Shown one piece after another: positions 8,401 through 16,868 of a stretch of 64,000 bases of DNA. The stretch covers positions 2,666,001 to 2,730,000 of the forward strand of contig NZ_CP138953.1 in assembly GCF_047126315.1 (NCBI RefSeq), given 5' to 3'. The stretch is from Shimia sp022448905. Lineage in GTDB: Bacteria > Pseudomonadota > Alphaproteobacteria > Rhodobacterales > Rhodobacteraceae. The position numbers were made by a program, and so were the translations under genes. A model generated the notes under the pieces. The model was not told the DNA's origin, made no database searches, and saw only the letters and a program-made list of their open reading frames with translations. Each line of letters begins with the position of its first letter. The stretch's first letter is position 1.

Positions 8401-9327
8401 TTACGAGAAACTGCGTGTCGGGCGGTCAAATACACGACGGCCTAGGGCAGAGGCGGCCAGGTCGACCATCAGCTTGGCTGTACGTCCGCGTTCATCCAGG
8501 AAGGGGTTGAGCTCCACCAAATCGAGGGAGGTCATCAGCCCGCTGTCATGCAGCATCTCCATCACCAGATGCGCTTCACGGACGGTTGCGCCCCCCGGGA
8601 CTGTGGTCCCGACGGCTGGCGCAACAGACGGATCGAGGAAGTCGACATCAAGCGAGACATGTAACATGCCGTTCTGGGCCGCCACATGGTCTAGGAACGT
8701 AGCAAGCGGCCTGGCAATGCCGTTTTCATCGATCTCACGCATGTCGTGACGGCGAATTTTGGTGGCTTGCAAGGTTTCCCGCTCCGCATCGTCTACCGAG
8801 CGCAGCCCAATCATGCAGATGTTTTCTTCGGGCACCGGGTTTTTCACGACTGGGAAGGCGTCAAACCCCTCACGACCCGCAAAATAGGCCACAGGCGTGC
8901 CATGCAAGTTGCCGCTGTCCGTGCTTTGCGGTGTGTGAAAATCCGTGTGCGCATCCAACCACAGAACAAACTGCGGACGATCTTGGCTGGCAGCATGATT
9001 TGAAACGCCTGCCACCGTGCCGGCGGACAGGCTGTGATCGCCACCCAAGAAGATCGGGAAGCCGTCTTGCATGGCCTTTTCTGCGGCTTCAGTGAGTGCA
9101 GTGGTCCAAGCAACGGTTTCGTTGAGGGCGTGTAACTCGTGATCCTGCGCGTCCGGCTCAAACGGAGCAGGGGACAGGTTGCCTAGGTCCTGAACGCTGT
9201 GGCCTAAGTCTTGCAGAGTTTCGCCCAATCGGGCGGTGCGGTAGGCGTCGGGGCCCATCAGGCAGCCTCGGCGGCGTTTGCCACTGTCCACCGGAGCGCC
9301 CACCAACAAGCAGTTTTTCTGTGTCAT
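8401..9327 (-). CDS. rocF: Arginase
   Basis: A 308-residue arginase that hydrolyses L-arginine to ornithine and urea. The binuclear manganese ligands are visible in order: GGDHS (about residue 100), WLDAHTDFHTP (about 128) and SLDVDFLDPS (about 230). A GGGA site 6 bases before the ATG at 9327 supports this start over in-frame ATGs at 9339 and 9399. It is the first gene of an arginase-ocd operon and is divergent from an Lrp/AsnC regulator, with about 117 bases of shared control region. Confidence 0.94.
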   Translation of the reverse strand: MTQKNCLLVGAPVDSGKRRRGCLMGPDAYRTARLGETLQDLGHSVQDLGNLSPAPFEPDAQDHELHALNETVAWTTALTEAAEKAMQDGFPIFLGGDHSLSAGTVAGVSNHAASQDRPQFVLWLDAHTDFHTPQSTDSGNLHGTPVAYFAGREGFDAFPVVKNPVPEENICMIGLRSVDDAERETLQATKIRRHDMREIDENGIARPLATFLDHVAAQNGMLHVSLDVDFLDPSVAPAVGTTVPGGATVREAHLVMEMLHDSGLMTSLDLVELNPFLDERGRTAKLMVDLAASALGRRVFDRPTRSFS

Positions 9328-9444
9328 TCTTGATCCCATGTTCGGCGATTTGGAAAAAATCCTTCCGAAATGGGTTGATTTACACCCCTCAATTTGCACA
9401 TAACGGGCAGTGTTTTCTCAAATCGGCAGTAAAGGCTGTGCAAT

Positions 9445-9870
9445 ATGGACGACATTGATCGAAAGCTGATTTCAGCGCTGCGCCATGACGCTCGGGCGTC
9501 TTTGTCGGATCTTGCCATCGACCTTGGTGTGTCCCGTACCACGGTGCGCGGCAGGATTGAACGCTTGCGTCAACGCGGCGACATTGTTGGCTTTACTGTG
9601 GTCCTGCAGGAAGACGCCAAAAGCGATCCGGTGCGTGGTCTCATGATGCTGGGCATCGAAGGGCGCGGCACCGACCGGATTGTGCGACAGTTAACTGGGC
9701 TAACCGCAGTACGCGCCATTCACAGCACCAACGGGCGTTGGGACCTCATTCTGGAGCTTGGCACCGATACATTGGATCATCTGGACGACGTGCTGACGCA
9801 AATCCGTCGTCTCGACGGGGTTGCGACAAGTGAAACCAACTTACTGCTGTCAACGCGCAAATCCGGTTGA
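9445..9870 (+). CDS. Lrp/AsnC-family transcriptional regulator
   Basis: A 141-residue regulator with the winged helix-turn-helix first (about residues 1-60; DIDRKLISALRHDARAS, then LAIDLGVSRTTVRGRIERL as recognition region). The RAM ligand-binding domain follows (about 65-135). Lrp/AsnC proteins sense amino acids and commonly control the divergent catabolic operon. The placement opposite arginase-ocd therefore suggests an arginine- or ornithine-responsive activator. This is inference from position. Confidence 0.9.
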   Translation: MDDIDRKLISALRHDARASLSDLAIDLGVSRTTVRGRIERLRQRGDIVGFTVVLQEDAKSDPVRGLMMLGIEGRGTDRIVRQLTGLTAVRAIHSTNGRWDLILELGTDTLDHLDDVLTQIRRLDGVATSETNLLLSTRKSG

Positions 9871-9893
9871 GAAATTGCGCGTTACTAGTTGAT

Positions 9894-10361
9894 TTATTTT
9901 AGTTTTTTGATGGCGAAGACCCAGAGTCCTGCAGCGCCAAGTGACAGTAGGGCGTTGTAGTTGGCCATGGAGAGTCCAAAGAGGTCCCAGGGAATCTCGT
10001 CACAACGCACCAGCGGGGCGGACATGATCTGGTTAAACACATCATCCGCGCTCATGTTGGACACATCAGAGCTGGTGCAAGTTGATGGCCCCTCCCACCA
10101 TTTGCGCTCAACGCCGGTGTGATAGAGGCCCACAAGCCCGGACACTGCCGCACCAGCGGCTGCCAGAGAGGCCAGTAGCCCGAGGCCGGTCACTATTGCT
10201 AACAGGCCGGCGCCTGCGGCCACCCAATGCGGGTACCGTTGGTAGTAACACAGTTTGCAGGGCGGCATTTCGCCAATGAATTCAAAGCCCCACGCCCCGA
10301 GGATCATTGCCACTGAGAAGCCGGTCAAAAGCACATAGGCCAGTTTTTGTGTCTGTTTCAT
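9894..10361 (-). CDS. dsbB: Disulfide bond formation protein B family
   Basis: A 155-residue inner-membrane protein with four predicted membrane segments (about 10-28, 45-60, 65-82, 132-150). The first periplasmic redox pair is C36-K-L-C39 in MPPCKLCYYQR. The second periplasmic loop carries the other pair, in STCTSSD and VRCDE. DsbB reoxidises periplasmic DsbA and passes electrons to quinone. Its start overlaps the stop of the upstream membrane-protein gene by 4 bases, so the two are translationally coupled. Confidence 0.88.
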   Translation of the reverse strand: MKQTQKLAYVLLTGFSVAMILGAWGFEFIGEMPPCKLCYYQRYPHWVAAGAGLLAIVTGLGLLASLAAAGAAVSGLVGLYHTGVERKWWEGPSTCTSSDVSNMSADDVFNQIMSAPLVRCDEIPWDLFGLSMANYNALLSLGAAGLWVFAIKKLK

Positions 10362-10936
10362 AGATATTTCACCGCAAGAAAGCCGCCAAACAGCAGGATC
10401 AGGAACAGGGAGGTGACAAGGCCCAAGCGTTTTTCGATAAAGTCACGCACTGGCTCGCCGAACTTTCGCAACAGCGCCGCCACCAGGAAGAATCGGATGC
10501 CGCGGGCCAGAACTGAGGTTGCCATAAATGTCGCCAAAGGCATGTGGGTAAACCCGGACATGATGGTGATGACTTTGTAAGGGAAAGGCGTGATGCCAGC
10601 GCCCAGGACGGCCCAGAAACCAAAGTCGTTAAACCGGGTGGAGAACTCCGCCACTGCATCGGCTTTACCCAGCGATTGCAAAATTGGTTCCCCAATGGTG
10701 TCAAAGGCAAAAAAGCCAATGGCGTAGCCAAACAAGCCACCAATCACCGAAGACACCAGCGCGACCAACGCAATCAGCCAGGCACGGCTGGGGCGGGCCA
10801 GAATCATCGGAATCATCAAAACGTCCGGTGGAATCGGAAAAAACGAGCTTTCGGCAAAGCTGACAATGGCCAAGGCCCACAACGCGCGCGGATGATCTGC
10901 CAGGCGCATGGTCCAGTCGTATAGGCGTTGCAGCAT
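10358..10936 (-). CDS. YqaA/DedA-like membrane protein
   Basis: A 192-residue membrane protein of the YqaA branch of the DedA/SNARE-associated superfamily. The FxESSFFPIPPDVLMIP motif lies at about residues 27-43. The second conserved loop, GAGITPFPYKVITIMSG, carries the G-x-x-P-F-P-x-K pattern. DedA-type proteins act in lipid-carrier or phospholipid flipping and membrane homeostasis; the exact role of this branch is unclear. Start taken at 10936, as the longer frame upstream has no family similarity. It overlaps dsbB by ATGA. Confidence 0.85.
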   Translation of the reverse strand: MLQRLYDWTMRLADHPRALWALAIVSFAESSFFPIPPDVLMIPMILARPSRAWLIALVALVSSVIGGLFGYAIGFFAFDTIGEPILQSLGKADAVAEFSTRFNDFGFWAVLGAGITPFPYKVITIMSGFTHMPLATFMATSVLARGIRFFLVAALLRKFGEPVRDFIEKRLGLVTSLFLILLFGGFLAVKYL

Positions 10937-11104
10937 AAAAAGTCTCTTTGGCCTGTCTATCGTTCTGTCCTGCCTAGGCATTTGCCTTTGAAGTGCAAGC
11001 AAATAATCCGTGAGAGCTAAGGGGCAGGCAAATTTTCGCAAAGCCAAAAAGAATGCGTTTTGAGGCTGGACCTTCCCCAATTCCTTGGCTAAATCAGACC
11101 CGTG

Positions 11105-11190
11105 GCCCAAGTGGCGGAATGGTAGACGCAGGGGATTCAAAATCCCCCGCCTTCACGGGCGTGAGAGTTCGAGTCTCTCCTTGGGCACCA
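11105..11190 (+). tRNA. tRNA-Leu (anticodon CAA)
   Basis: An 86-base class II tRNA. The acceptor stem GCCCAAG pairs with CTTGGGC, the anticodon stem-loop GGGGA-TTCAAAA-TCCCC presents CAA, and the T-arm is GAGAG-TTCGAGT-CTCTC. The CCA tail is encoded at 11188-11190. The D-arm and a long variable arm (CGCCTTCACGGGCG) are present. It is the left attachment site of the island: its 3' half recurs at 30703-30758. Confidence 0.95.
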
Positions 11191-11228
11191 ACAAAATCAA
11201 TAGCTTACGGGCTTTTGGCTTTGCCGCA

Positions 11229-11270
11229 GATCACTCACAAAGTGATCTACTCACACACCCTACTCACACA
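11229..11270. repeat. Inverted repeat and paired 11-bp direct repeats beside att site
   Basis: GATCACT (11229-11235) pairs with AGTGATC (11241-11247) around five bases. It is followed by two copies of CTACTCACACA (11247-11257 and 11260-11270). Short direct and inverted repeats next to the core site are typical of integrase arm-type sites, so this may be part of the attachment site. The role is inferred from position. Confidence 0.4.
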
Positions 11271-11302
11271 TCTCGTTTTGTTCGTTCTTTGTCCGTTCCG
11301 AT

Positions 11303-12349
11303 TCATTCGGAGCGTTTGGCTGCTGATTTTGTCAGGATTTTGCGACTGGCCTTCTTGCGATAGTAGGCCACCATTTCAGGGCTCTGGTTTGTTGCGGCCT
11401 GAATTTCCGCGTCAGACCAACCTGATTCCGCGAGGCGCACAATTGCGAGTTTGCGAAGGCCATCAAGAGCAAATGGCTTTGCTTCTTCGCCCATGCCGTT
11501 TCGCCATTTCCGAAAGTCCTTTTCAACCGCGTCATATCCAACCGGCTCGGTGAGGTTCTTTGCCAGCAGGTATTTGCCCGCTCTCGGCATGTTCTGGACA
11601 AAAGCTTGAAGTGCTTCCGGGCAGAATACCTCGAAATACTCCCCCCGCTTTTCATCCAATACCTTCATCCATTCACTGTTGAAGTGGTCAAAGCGCATCT
11701 CGACAGCCGCGCCGGGGCGCTGGCCTGTGTTCAGAATTACGGTTGCGAGTGTCTGGACGTTCTGCGGTGCTGTATCAAGTTTTCCGATCATCCATTCCGG
11801 CCAAGGCTCATATTCCCTTTGCGGCCCAAAATGCTCAATGCCTTCGGCGGGGTTTTCGCCAATTGGCCAATCCAATTTGTTCCGGCCATAGTTCCAAAGT
11901 AAACTTAATGTTGCCAGAATCTTATCGGCCTTTCTTGGAGTTGGTGAGAGCATGTCATGCGCCGCGCGGACTGCTTGGCGTGTTGTCGATCGAACGTCTT
12001 TGTCACCGTTCTTGAGCATGATCCGGTCCATGTCGCGGCGATAGGTCTTCTTGGTGCTGTCCGCCAGCTTCATCTGAATGCGCGGATCTTCCCGCCAGGC
12101 AATGATCAGTTTTGCCCAAGTGTAGTCGGATGTGACTTTTTGCTTTTCGTGGCGTCCAGCCTCACAGGCCCAATAAAGCCGGTCCAACTCCTCGGCCCGT
12201 CCGCCCCATTTTAGCAACACGGCCTTTTGCTTACGCTTCCTGCCCTCGATCCATGAAACGCGGTGATAGGGTTCCCAAGCCTCTTTGCTCGGCGACCATT
12301 TCCAAGTCAGGCGAGGCTTCTGAATACGTGGCTTGGCTGGTCTTTTCAA
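11303..12349 (-). CDS. int: Tyrosine-type site-specific recombinase (island integrase)
   Basis: A 348-residue phage-type integrase. The N-terminal part (to about 165) is basic and would hold the arm- and core-binding domains. The catalytic domain shows the first arginine in NTGQRPGAAVEMR (about 210-222), the second in DGLRKLAIVRLAESG, and the tyrosine in VAYYRKK near the C-terminus. The usual histidine of the H-x-L-R box is an aspartate here (L-D-G-L-R). The start is a TTG whose last two bases form the stop TGA of the upstream helix-turn-helix gene, implying coupled translation. It lies 112 bases from the 3' end of the tRNA. Confidence 0.88.
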   Translation of the reverse strand: MKRPAKPRIQKPRLTWKWSPSKEAWEPYHRVSWIEGRKRKQKAVLLKWGGRAEELDRLYWACEAGRHEKQKVTSDYTWAKLIIAWREDPRIQMKLADSTKKTYRRDMDRIMLKNGDKDVRSTTRQAVRAAHDMLSPTPRKADKILATLSLLWNYGRNKLDWPIGENPAEGIEHFGPQREYEPWPEWMIGKLDTAPQNVQTLATVILNTGQRPGAAVEMRFDHFNSEWMKVLDEKRGEYFEVFCPEALQAFVQNMPRAGKYLLAKNLTEPVGYDAVEKDFRKWRNGMGEEAKPFALDGLRKLAIVRLAESGWSDAEIQAATNQSPEMVAYYRKKASRKILTKSAAKRSE

Positions 12350-12558
12350 ATCTCAAAACCTTGGTTGGGCTTGGCAGCTTCGCCGTTCAGTATCGCGCGG
12401 AGATCGTCAAACATCCACAATTCCGTTCCATCGGGTAGAACAACCGGTGGGGGCAGTGCGTCGCGCGAAACCAGCTTGCGGAAATGGGCGCGCGACAAAC
12501 CGATGGCTGCGGCTGCGTCCGTTTCTTTCCAGGCAATTAGGTTTGCTTGTGCTGGCAT
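12346..12558 (-). CDS. Excisionase/AlpA-like helix-turn-helix protein
   Basis: A 70-residue protein. Residues 8-45 look like a MerR/excisionase winged helix: an acidic start, then AAAAIGLSRAHFRKLVSR, then a wing with PPPVVLPDG. The remainder holds LWMFDDLRAIL. Such proteins direct integrase towards excision or regulate it. It overlaps the integrase start by 4 bases and sits 3 bases after the exonuclease gene, so exonuclease, this gene and integrase form one operon. Confidence 0.75.
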   Translation of the reverse strand: MPAQANLIAWKETDAAAAIGLSRAHFRKLVSRDALPPPVVLPDGTELWMFDDLRAILNGEAAKPNQGFEI

Positions 12559-12561
12559 CCC

Positions 12562-13107
12562 TCATTCCCCTCTGTTGTTGCCAGGCGTGGCGCATGCTTG
12601 CTCTGCCGCCCAGATCGCAACCAGGTGCTTGGCTTGAGAGACGGCATCGTCAAGCGCATGGTGGTGGGTGCCTGATCGATCCATCTCAATCGGTGAGAAG
12701 TTTTTGACAGTGCGATAGCAGCGGTCCAGCGAGAACCGCCAAGGAGCTTCTTGGCCATACCGGCGATAGGCTTGCGAGAGGATCACATTGTCAAAGGCCG
12801 CGCCGTTGCCCCAAAGCCCGGACAGTTCGTCCGCCTTTAGCCAGGCGGTGAAGTCGCAGAGAGCGGGCCATTCGTCCTCGCCCTCGGCTTCCGAGATTGC
12901 CGCGCGGGCCTCTTTCGATTCCTTAAGCCACCAGATCACGGCCCCAGCTTCGATTGTCGCGCCGCCGTCGACGGAGGATTGCAGGGACACTTGGCGATAA
13001 AACTTGTCCTCGCTGACGTCGTTTGCATCAAACCGACAGGCACCAATCGCGACAATTGGCGCGTTTGGTGCGGTGCCCATGGTTTCAAGATCGATCATTG
13101 CGTGCAT
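12562..13107 (-). CDS. DEDD-family 3'-5' exonuclease (phage type)
   Basis: A 181-residue RNase H-fold nuclease. The DEDD metal ligands are visible: D-x-E in MIDLETMG (residues 5-9), an aspartate in GNGAAFDNVIL (about 99-109), and H-x-A-x-x-D in THHHALDDAVSQA (about 147-159). It resembles the small phage and Rv2179c-like exonucleases that trim RNA or DNA from the 3' end. It heads the integrase operon. Length and motifs are complete, so it is probably active. Confidence 0.85.
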   Translation of the reverse strand: MHAMIDLETMGTAPNAPIVAIGACRFDANDVSEDKFYRQVSLQSSVDGGATIEAGAVIWWLKESKEARAAISEAEGEDEWPALCDFTAWLKADELSGLWGNGAAFDNVILSQAYRRYGQEAPWRFSLDRCYRTVKNFSPIEMDRSGTHHHALDDAVSQAKHLVAIWAAEQACATPGNNRGE

Positions 13108-13308
13108 CGCTCACTCTCCCTCTTTGATAGAGGGGGTGGCGGAACACTCTCCCAACCAAACGCGGGAGCCGTCTGCCTTGCAGAATTCGACATACCCGCG
13201 TTCGTGCGCTTGGTTCAGGGTCTCGGTGCTACCCACCAAGTAGCCAATGAACCCGATTACAAAAACAGCAAGCGCCAGTCCAAAGAGCCACGCAGCCGCT
13301 CGATTGAA

Positions 13309-14525
13309 TGATCCTCCCCCACTGAAGTGGTCCGCCGCTATGTTTAGAAAACGGAGGATTCACGATGGGAAATAAGCGATACAAGCCCGAGGAAATTGTC
13401 ACGAAGTTACGGCAGGTTGAGGTGCTTGTCGGGCAAGGAATGGCGCGGGTTGATGCGATCCGTGAGGTTCGCATAACCGAACAGACCTATTATCGCTGGC
13501 GCAAGCAATATGGTGGGATGGGAACCGACCAACTTAGGGATCTATAACGCCTTCAGAAGGAGACCGAACGGCTGAGAAAGGCTGTGTCCGACCTCACTCT
13601 GGACAAGTTGATCTTGGCGGAAGCTGCGAAGGGAAACTTCTAAGCCCCGCGCGTCGCCGGACTTGTATCGATCACGTGCGAAGCCAGTTCCGGATTTCTG
13701 AACGTCGAGCCTGTCGTGTGCTGAAGCAACACCGATCTACACAACGAAAGTTGCCTCGGGGCCGAGCCGATGAAGAGAAACTGGTCGCGGATATGATTGA
13801 GCTGGCACGTCAGTATGGCCGATACGGTTACCGCCGGATCGCGGCATTGCTGAGAGATGGAGGCTGGCAAATCAACGACAAGCGTGTGGAGCGTCTGTGG
13901 CGACGTGAGGGGCTGAAAGTGCCAATGAAACAACCGAAGAAAGGGCGGCTCTGGCTGAATGATGGATCATGCGTTCGGCTCCGGCCCGAGCATCGCAATC
14001 ACGTCTGGTCTTATGACTTCGTGCATCATCGAACCGACGATGGGAAGGTGTTCCGCACTTTGAACATCCTCGACGAACACAGCCGGGAATGTCTGGCAAT
14101 CAGGGTAAAGCGCAAGCTGAACTCTGGCGATGTGATCGACGCCTTGAGCGACCTGTTCATCCTGCGCGGTGTGCCTTCCTATATCCGCTCTGACAACGGC
14201 CCAGAGTTCATTGCTCAGGCGGTTCAGGACTGGATTAAAGCCGTTGGCGCCAAGCCCGCCTATATCCAGCCGGGCAGCCCCTGGGAGAACGGATACTGCG
14301 AAAGCTTCAACGCCCGGTTCCGCGACGAGTTTCTAAACGGTGAGGTCTTCAACAGCCTGCGCGAGGCTCAAATCCTGATCGAACAATGGAGGACACACTA
14401 CAACACCAAACGACCGCATAGTGCCCTGGGCTACCGCCCGCCGGCGCCGGAAACCGTCGTCCCGATGGACCAGAGGCCAATCATGCACTAACAATCAAAC
14501 TGGACCACTTGGGTGGGGCTGATCA
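13309..14525 (+). mobile_element. IS3-family (IS407-like) insertion sequence, copy 1
   Basis: A 1217-base element. The termini are inverted: left TGATCCTCCCCCACTG..., right ...GGGTGGGGCTGATCA, both with a GTGGTCC-type inner part. It is flanked by a perfect 4-base duplication TGAA (13305-13308 and 14526-14529), as expected for the IS407 group. It is nearly identical to copy 2 at 55988-57204 but carries a nonsense change in orfA. It interrupts a small membrane-protein gene. Confidence 0.92.
13365..14491 (+). pseudogene. IS3-family transposase orfA/orfB, orfA broken by a stop codon
   Basis: OrfA (from 13365) has the family helix-turn-helix (VRITEQTYYRWRKQYGG) but stops after 60 codons. The tract that reads GAACTAAAACGC in copy 2 is GATCTATAACGC here, giving TAA at 13545-13547. 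OrfB (13676-14491 as the ATG-started frame) keeps the DDE integrase core: YDFVHHRTDDG, RSDNGPEF and ENGYCESFN. IS3 elements make transposase by frameshift from orfA into orfB, so this copy is unlikely to be autonomous, though it could be mobilised in trans by copy 2. Confidence 0.85.
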
Positions 14526-14580
14526 TGAACCGTGATTTCTTATGCCATAATGGAATAGAGGTTCGTCTTGCTTGATACAC

Positions 14581-14937
14581 ACCTTCTTTGTGAACTAAAC
14601 TTGTTTGAAATGGTAACTTTGAGCTCTAAGCCGCCATACGTCAGTGCGACAGCGTGTCCGCAGCGAAACTGCGTGCGAACCAAGGTGGTCAACTGCTGGT
14701 GCCAGCAAAATACAGCCAATGAGAATAGCAGCCTAAATGAAACTCTGATCCATCTTAAGTTGGCTGCAAACTGGTCGAAAACGTAAGACCACCTCTGTCT
14801 TGCTAGCCATCAAGGGCAACTATGCGCAAGGAGCGGCATCAAACCGCGACACGTACAGTCCAATCACTGGCGCGTAGCTCATAACATCGGGTTTGATCAG
14901 TTTTTTCAGTGTTTCTTATAAATTTTTTCGAGAAGCA
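14581..14937. other. No supported gene
   Basis: About 360 bases between the split membrane gene and the 14938-15438 gene. Short frames here have no ribosome site or family similarity. An AT-rich stretch with several T runs (14895-14935) lies beyond the 3' end of the neighbouring minus-strand gene. I see no RNA gene. Confidence 0.5.
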
Positions 14938-15438
14938 TTATGCTGCTCGCATGAACGCGATCAATCTCGGACGACCAGGCCAAACTTGCGAGAACTGCAC
15001 TGTAAATTTGCTTTGACAAAATGGACGTTGCGCAAGTGAAGTGATGCACACAGTCTCTATAAATTTTTTTTCATAGATCCCTGATCCTGTGTTTAGTCCA
15101 CAATCAAGGATCAATACTGGTAAGTGATAATCCATCATTTTCAGAAGCCTAAAGTGACTTTCTAGTCTGTGTATATTATTCTGATCCATGCAAATAACTA
15201 CAATTGCAGTCCGTTCCGGGTCCTCAGAGATGCTCGAGAAAAGATCGTCCAGACACTTTGATCGATTGATCTGAAATCCAAGTGTGTCCAAGATGATTGA
15301 AATTTGAGAAAAGTGCTCTTCGGAGCTTACAACCATATCTACTTGGTTACTCCTAAAGTTAGATGCATCATAGTATTCAAAGTCTACTAGATTTTCTAGA
15401 TTTGCCTGAAATGATTCATTATTTCCAAATTGTGTCAA
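14938..15438 (-). CDS. Unknown protein coupled to a GlxA-type regulator
   Basis: A 166-residue soluble protein that I do not recognise with confidence. The middle (about 32-110) alternates strands and helices, with a hydrophobic strand IVVICMDQNN and then LPVLILDCG. This faintly resembles a response-regulator receiver or similar flavodoxin-like fold, but phosphorylation-site residues are not clear. It begins with TTG overlapping the stop codon of the upstream regulator (TTGA), so the two are translationally linked. The region is AT-rich compared with the core chromosome, consistent with acquired DNA. The last 25 residues may be displaced sequence. Confidence 0.45.
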   Translation of the reverse strand: MTQFGNNESFQANLENLVDFEYYDASNFRSNQVDMVVSSEEHFSQISIILDTLGFQINRSKCLDDLFSSISEDPERTAIVVICMDQNNIHRLESHFRLLKMMDYHLPVLILDCGLNTGSGIYEKKFIETVCITSLAQRPFCQSKFTVQFSQVWPGRPRLIAFMRAA

Positions 15439-16445
15439 GGCAATTCTCTATTTCTGTTGCGGTATTGTGTAGGTGAGACTTGAAAAGAGCGTATGAAGCT
15501 TCGTCGAAACTGATGTGAATTAGTAAAGCCAGCGTCTCTAGAGATTTCGTCTAGAGATTTTTGAGACAGCTCTAGTTCGCTTTTTGCTCTAAATAACCGG
15601 AGTGTTTGTATGTATTTTGATGGCGTTTGACCAACTTCTCTAGTAAATCTTCGATGGAAGTTCCTTGGGCTCATCGAACTATATCTTGCCATTGACTCGA
15701 CTGTAATACTTGATTCAAGGTTCTCCTGGGCCCACAGCATAACCCTCTCTATTGGTCCAGTGATTGATTGAACTGAAGGCAAGAGACAACTGAACTGCGA
15801 TTGACCGCCTGGCCGTTTTAGAAACATAACCCAATATTGAGCGACGGTTAGAGCTATACGCGGGCCGAAATGGAGCTGAACAAGCGCCAGCGCAAGATCC
15901 ATTCCTGCTGTAATACCTGCAGATGTGAATATTTTACCATCTTGAATGTAGATTTTGTCATCTTCAACGGTGACGTATGGGAACTTTTGTCTTAACTTTT
16001 CTGCCCATGCCCAGTGTGTCGTGGCTCTTCGTTCATTTAGAAGCCCTGCTTCCGCTAATAGAAAGGCGCCCGTGCATATGCTAGCTGTGTGCGTTGATTG
16101 AGCGGCAAGTTCTTCAATCGCTAATCGCATTTTAGACTGTTTCGCTACCTCCATGGCAGTTTCGCCACCAGGAACTAGCAGAATATCGATATCCCCACCG
16201 CGGATACTTGACAAGGAGGTCGTCTGAATTTGAACGCATGAAGGTCCCGTGGTTATTGGTCCGCCATTCAGTGATACAACTTCTATTTTGTAAGGTTGGT
16301 CTGACGTTCGAAGCGCAAGTTGGACTCCAGCCAGAACATCCAACGGACCGACTATGTCTGTTGCATTTGCGCCATCGTATACCAGCGCTACTACACGCTT
16401 AGTAGTGGGTGAAGGTTCAGAGAGGACATTTTCGTTCGTCGTCAT
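15435..16445 (-). CDS. GlxA-family AraC-type transcriptional regulator
   Basis: A regulator of about 336 residues. It has an N-terminal DJ-1/PfpI-like amidase fold (RVVALVYDGANATDIVGPLD at the start, then LLVPGGE and ASICTGAFLLAEAGLL) and a C-terminal AraC helix-turn-helix pair (about 240-330, ending in GFTNSHQFRRSFIRSF). In this family the amidase-like domain senses small molecules rather than acting as an enzyme. No start has a good ribosome site. The ATG at 16445 fits the family N-terminus best; in-frame ATGs at 16451, 16508 and 16523 would add up to 26 residues. It is island cargo; the target genes are not evident. Confidence 0.8.
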   Translation of the reverse strand: MTTNENVLSEPSPTTKRVVALVYDGANATDIVGPLDVLAGVQLALRTSDQPYKIEVVSLNGGPITTGPSCVQIQTTSLSSIRGGDIDILLVPGGETAMEVAKQSKMRLAIEELAAQSTHTASICTGAFLLAEAGLLNERRATTHWAWAEKLRQKFPYVTVEDDKIYIQDGKIFTSAGITAGMDLALALVQLHFGPRIALTVAQYWVMFLKRPGGQSQFSCLLPSVQSITGPIERVMLWAQENLESSITVESMARYSSMSPRNFHRRFTREVGQTPSKYIQTLRLFRAKSELELSQKSLDEISRDAGFTNSHQFRRSFIRSFQVSPTQYRNRNRELP

Positions 16446-16523
16446 ATACATGAAAATTTCAAGAATATCTCCGGCGCGCAATGACAGATACCGGTCATTT
16501 TCGGCCATTATCGAACCAGTCAT

Positions 16524-16868
16524 TCAGATCAAATTAGTTCGATTTGAGCTACTCCTCAATCCTTGGACAGGATCTGGCGTAAATTAAGCTACTCTTTGCA
16601 CCTGCTGATCGGGGTTGGTTCCGCCAAAGGCAGAAAAGTCCCGCATTGTGCAATTTCGCTTGGCATGAACCTTCGCAACCGCAGCTAACGACTGCTTCGG
16701 TGATCTGCGCCGCAGCATTGCTCATAGAATTCTGGGGCAATAGGTGGCCAGTTTGACGACTTTGCAAAGTCAGCTACCTGCGCATAGCTGCCATTGGGTC
16801 TGATAGGAAGGTCACGCAAAAGGGGTATCTAGCCGAGCCTGCTATCTCACCAGCTTAAAGGGTCTCTA
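16524..16868. other. No supported gene
   Basis: About 345 bases between the GlxA-type gene and the first IS5 copy. It contains only short unsupported frames. The GlxA-type promoter presumably lies in the left part. Confidence 0.5.

Larger units (their letters stand above)
13111..14580 (-). pseudogene. Small single-pass membrane protein gene split by an IS3-family insertion
   Basis: The distal fragment (13308 down to 13111) encodes a membrane helix AAAWLFGLALAVFVIGFIGY followed by a soluble tail ending SIKEGE; its stop is 3 bases before the exonuclease start. If the IS (13309-14525) and one copy of its 4-base target duplication are removed, the frame continues without a stop into 14530-14580. 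That segment starts at a GTG (14578-14580) and reads YQARRTSIPLWHKKSRF. The restored protein would have about 82 residues. No family is recognised. It probably was the first gene of the exonuclease-integrase operon. Confidence 0.5.

Noticed and set aside
14568..14786. 72-codon plus-strand frame to the right of IS3 copy 1
   Set aside because: No ribosome site or similarity, and it lies over the opposite-strand split gene.
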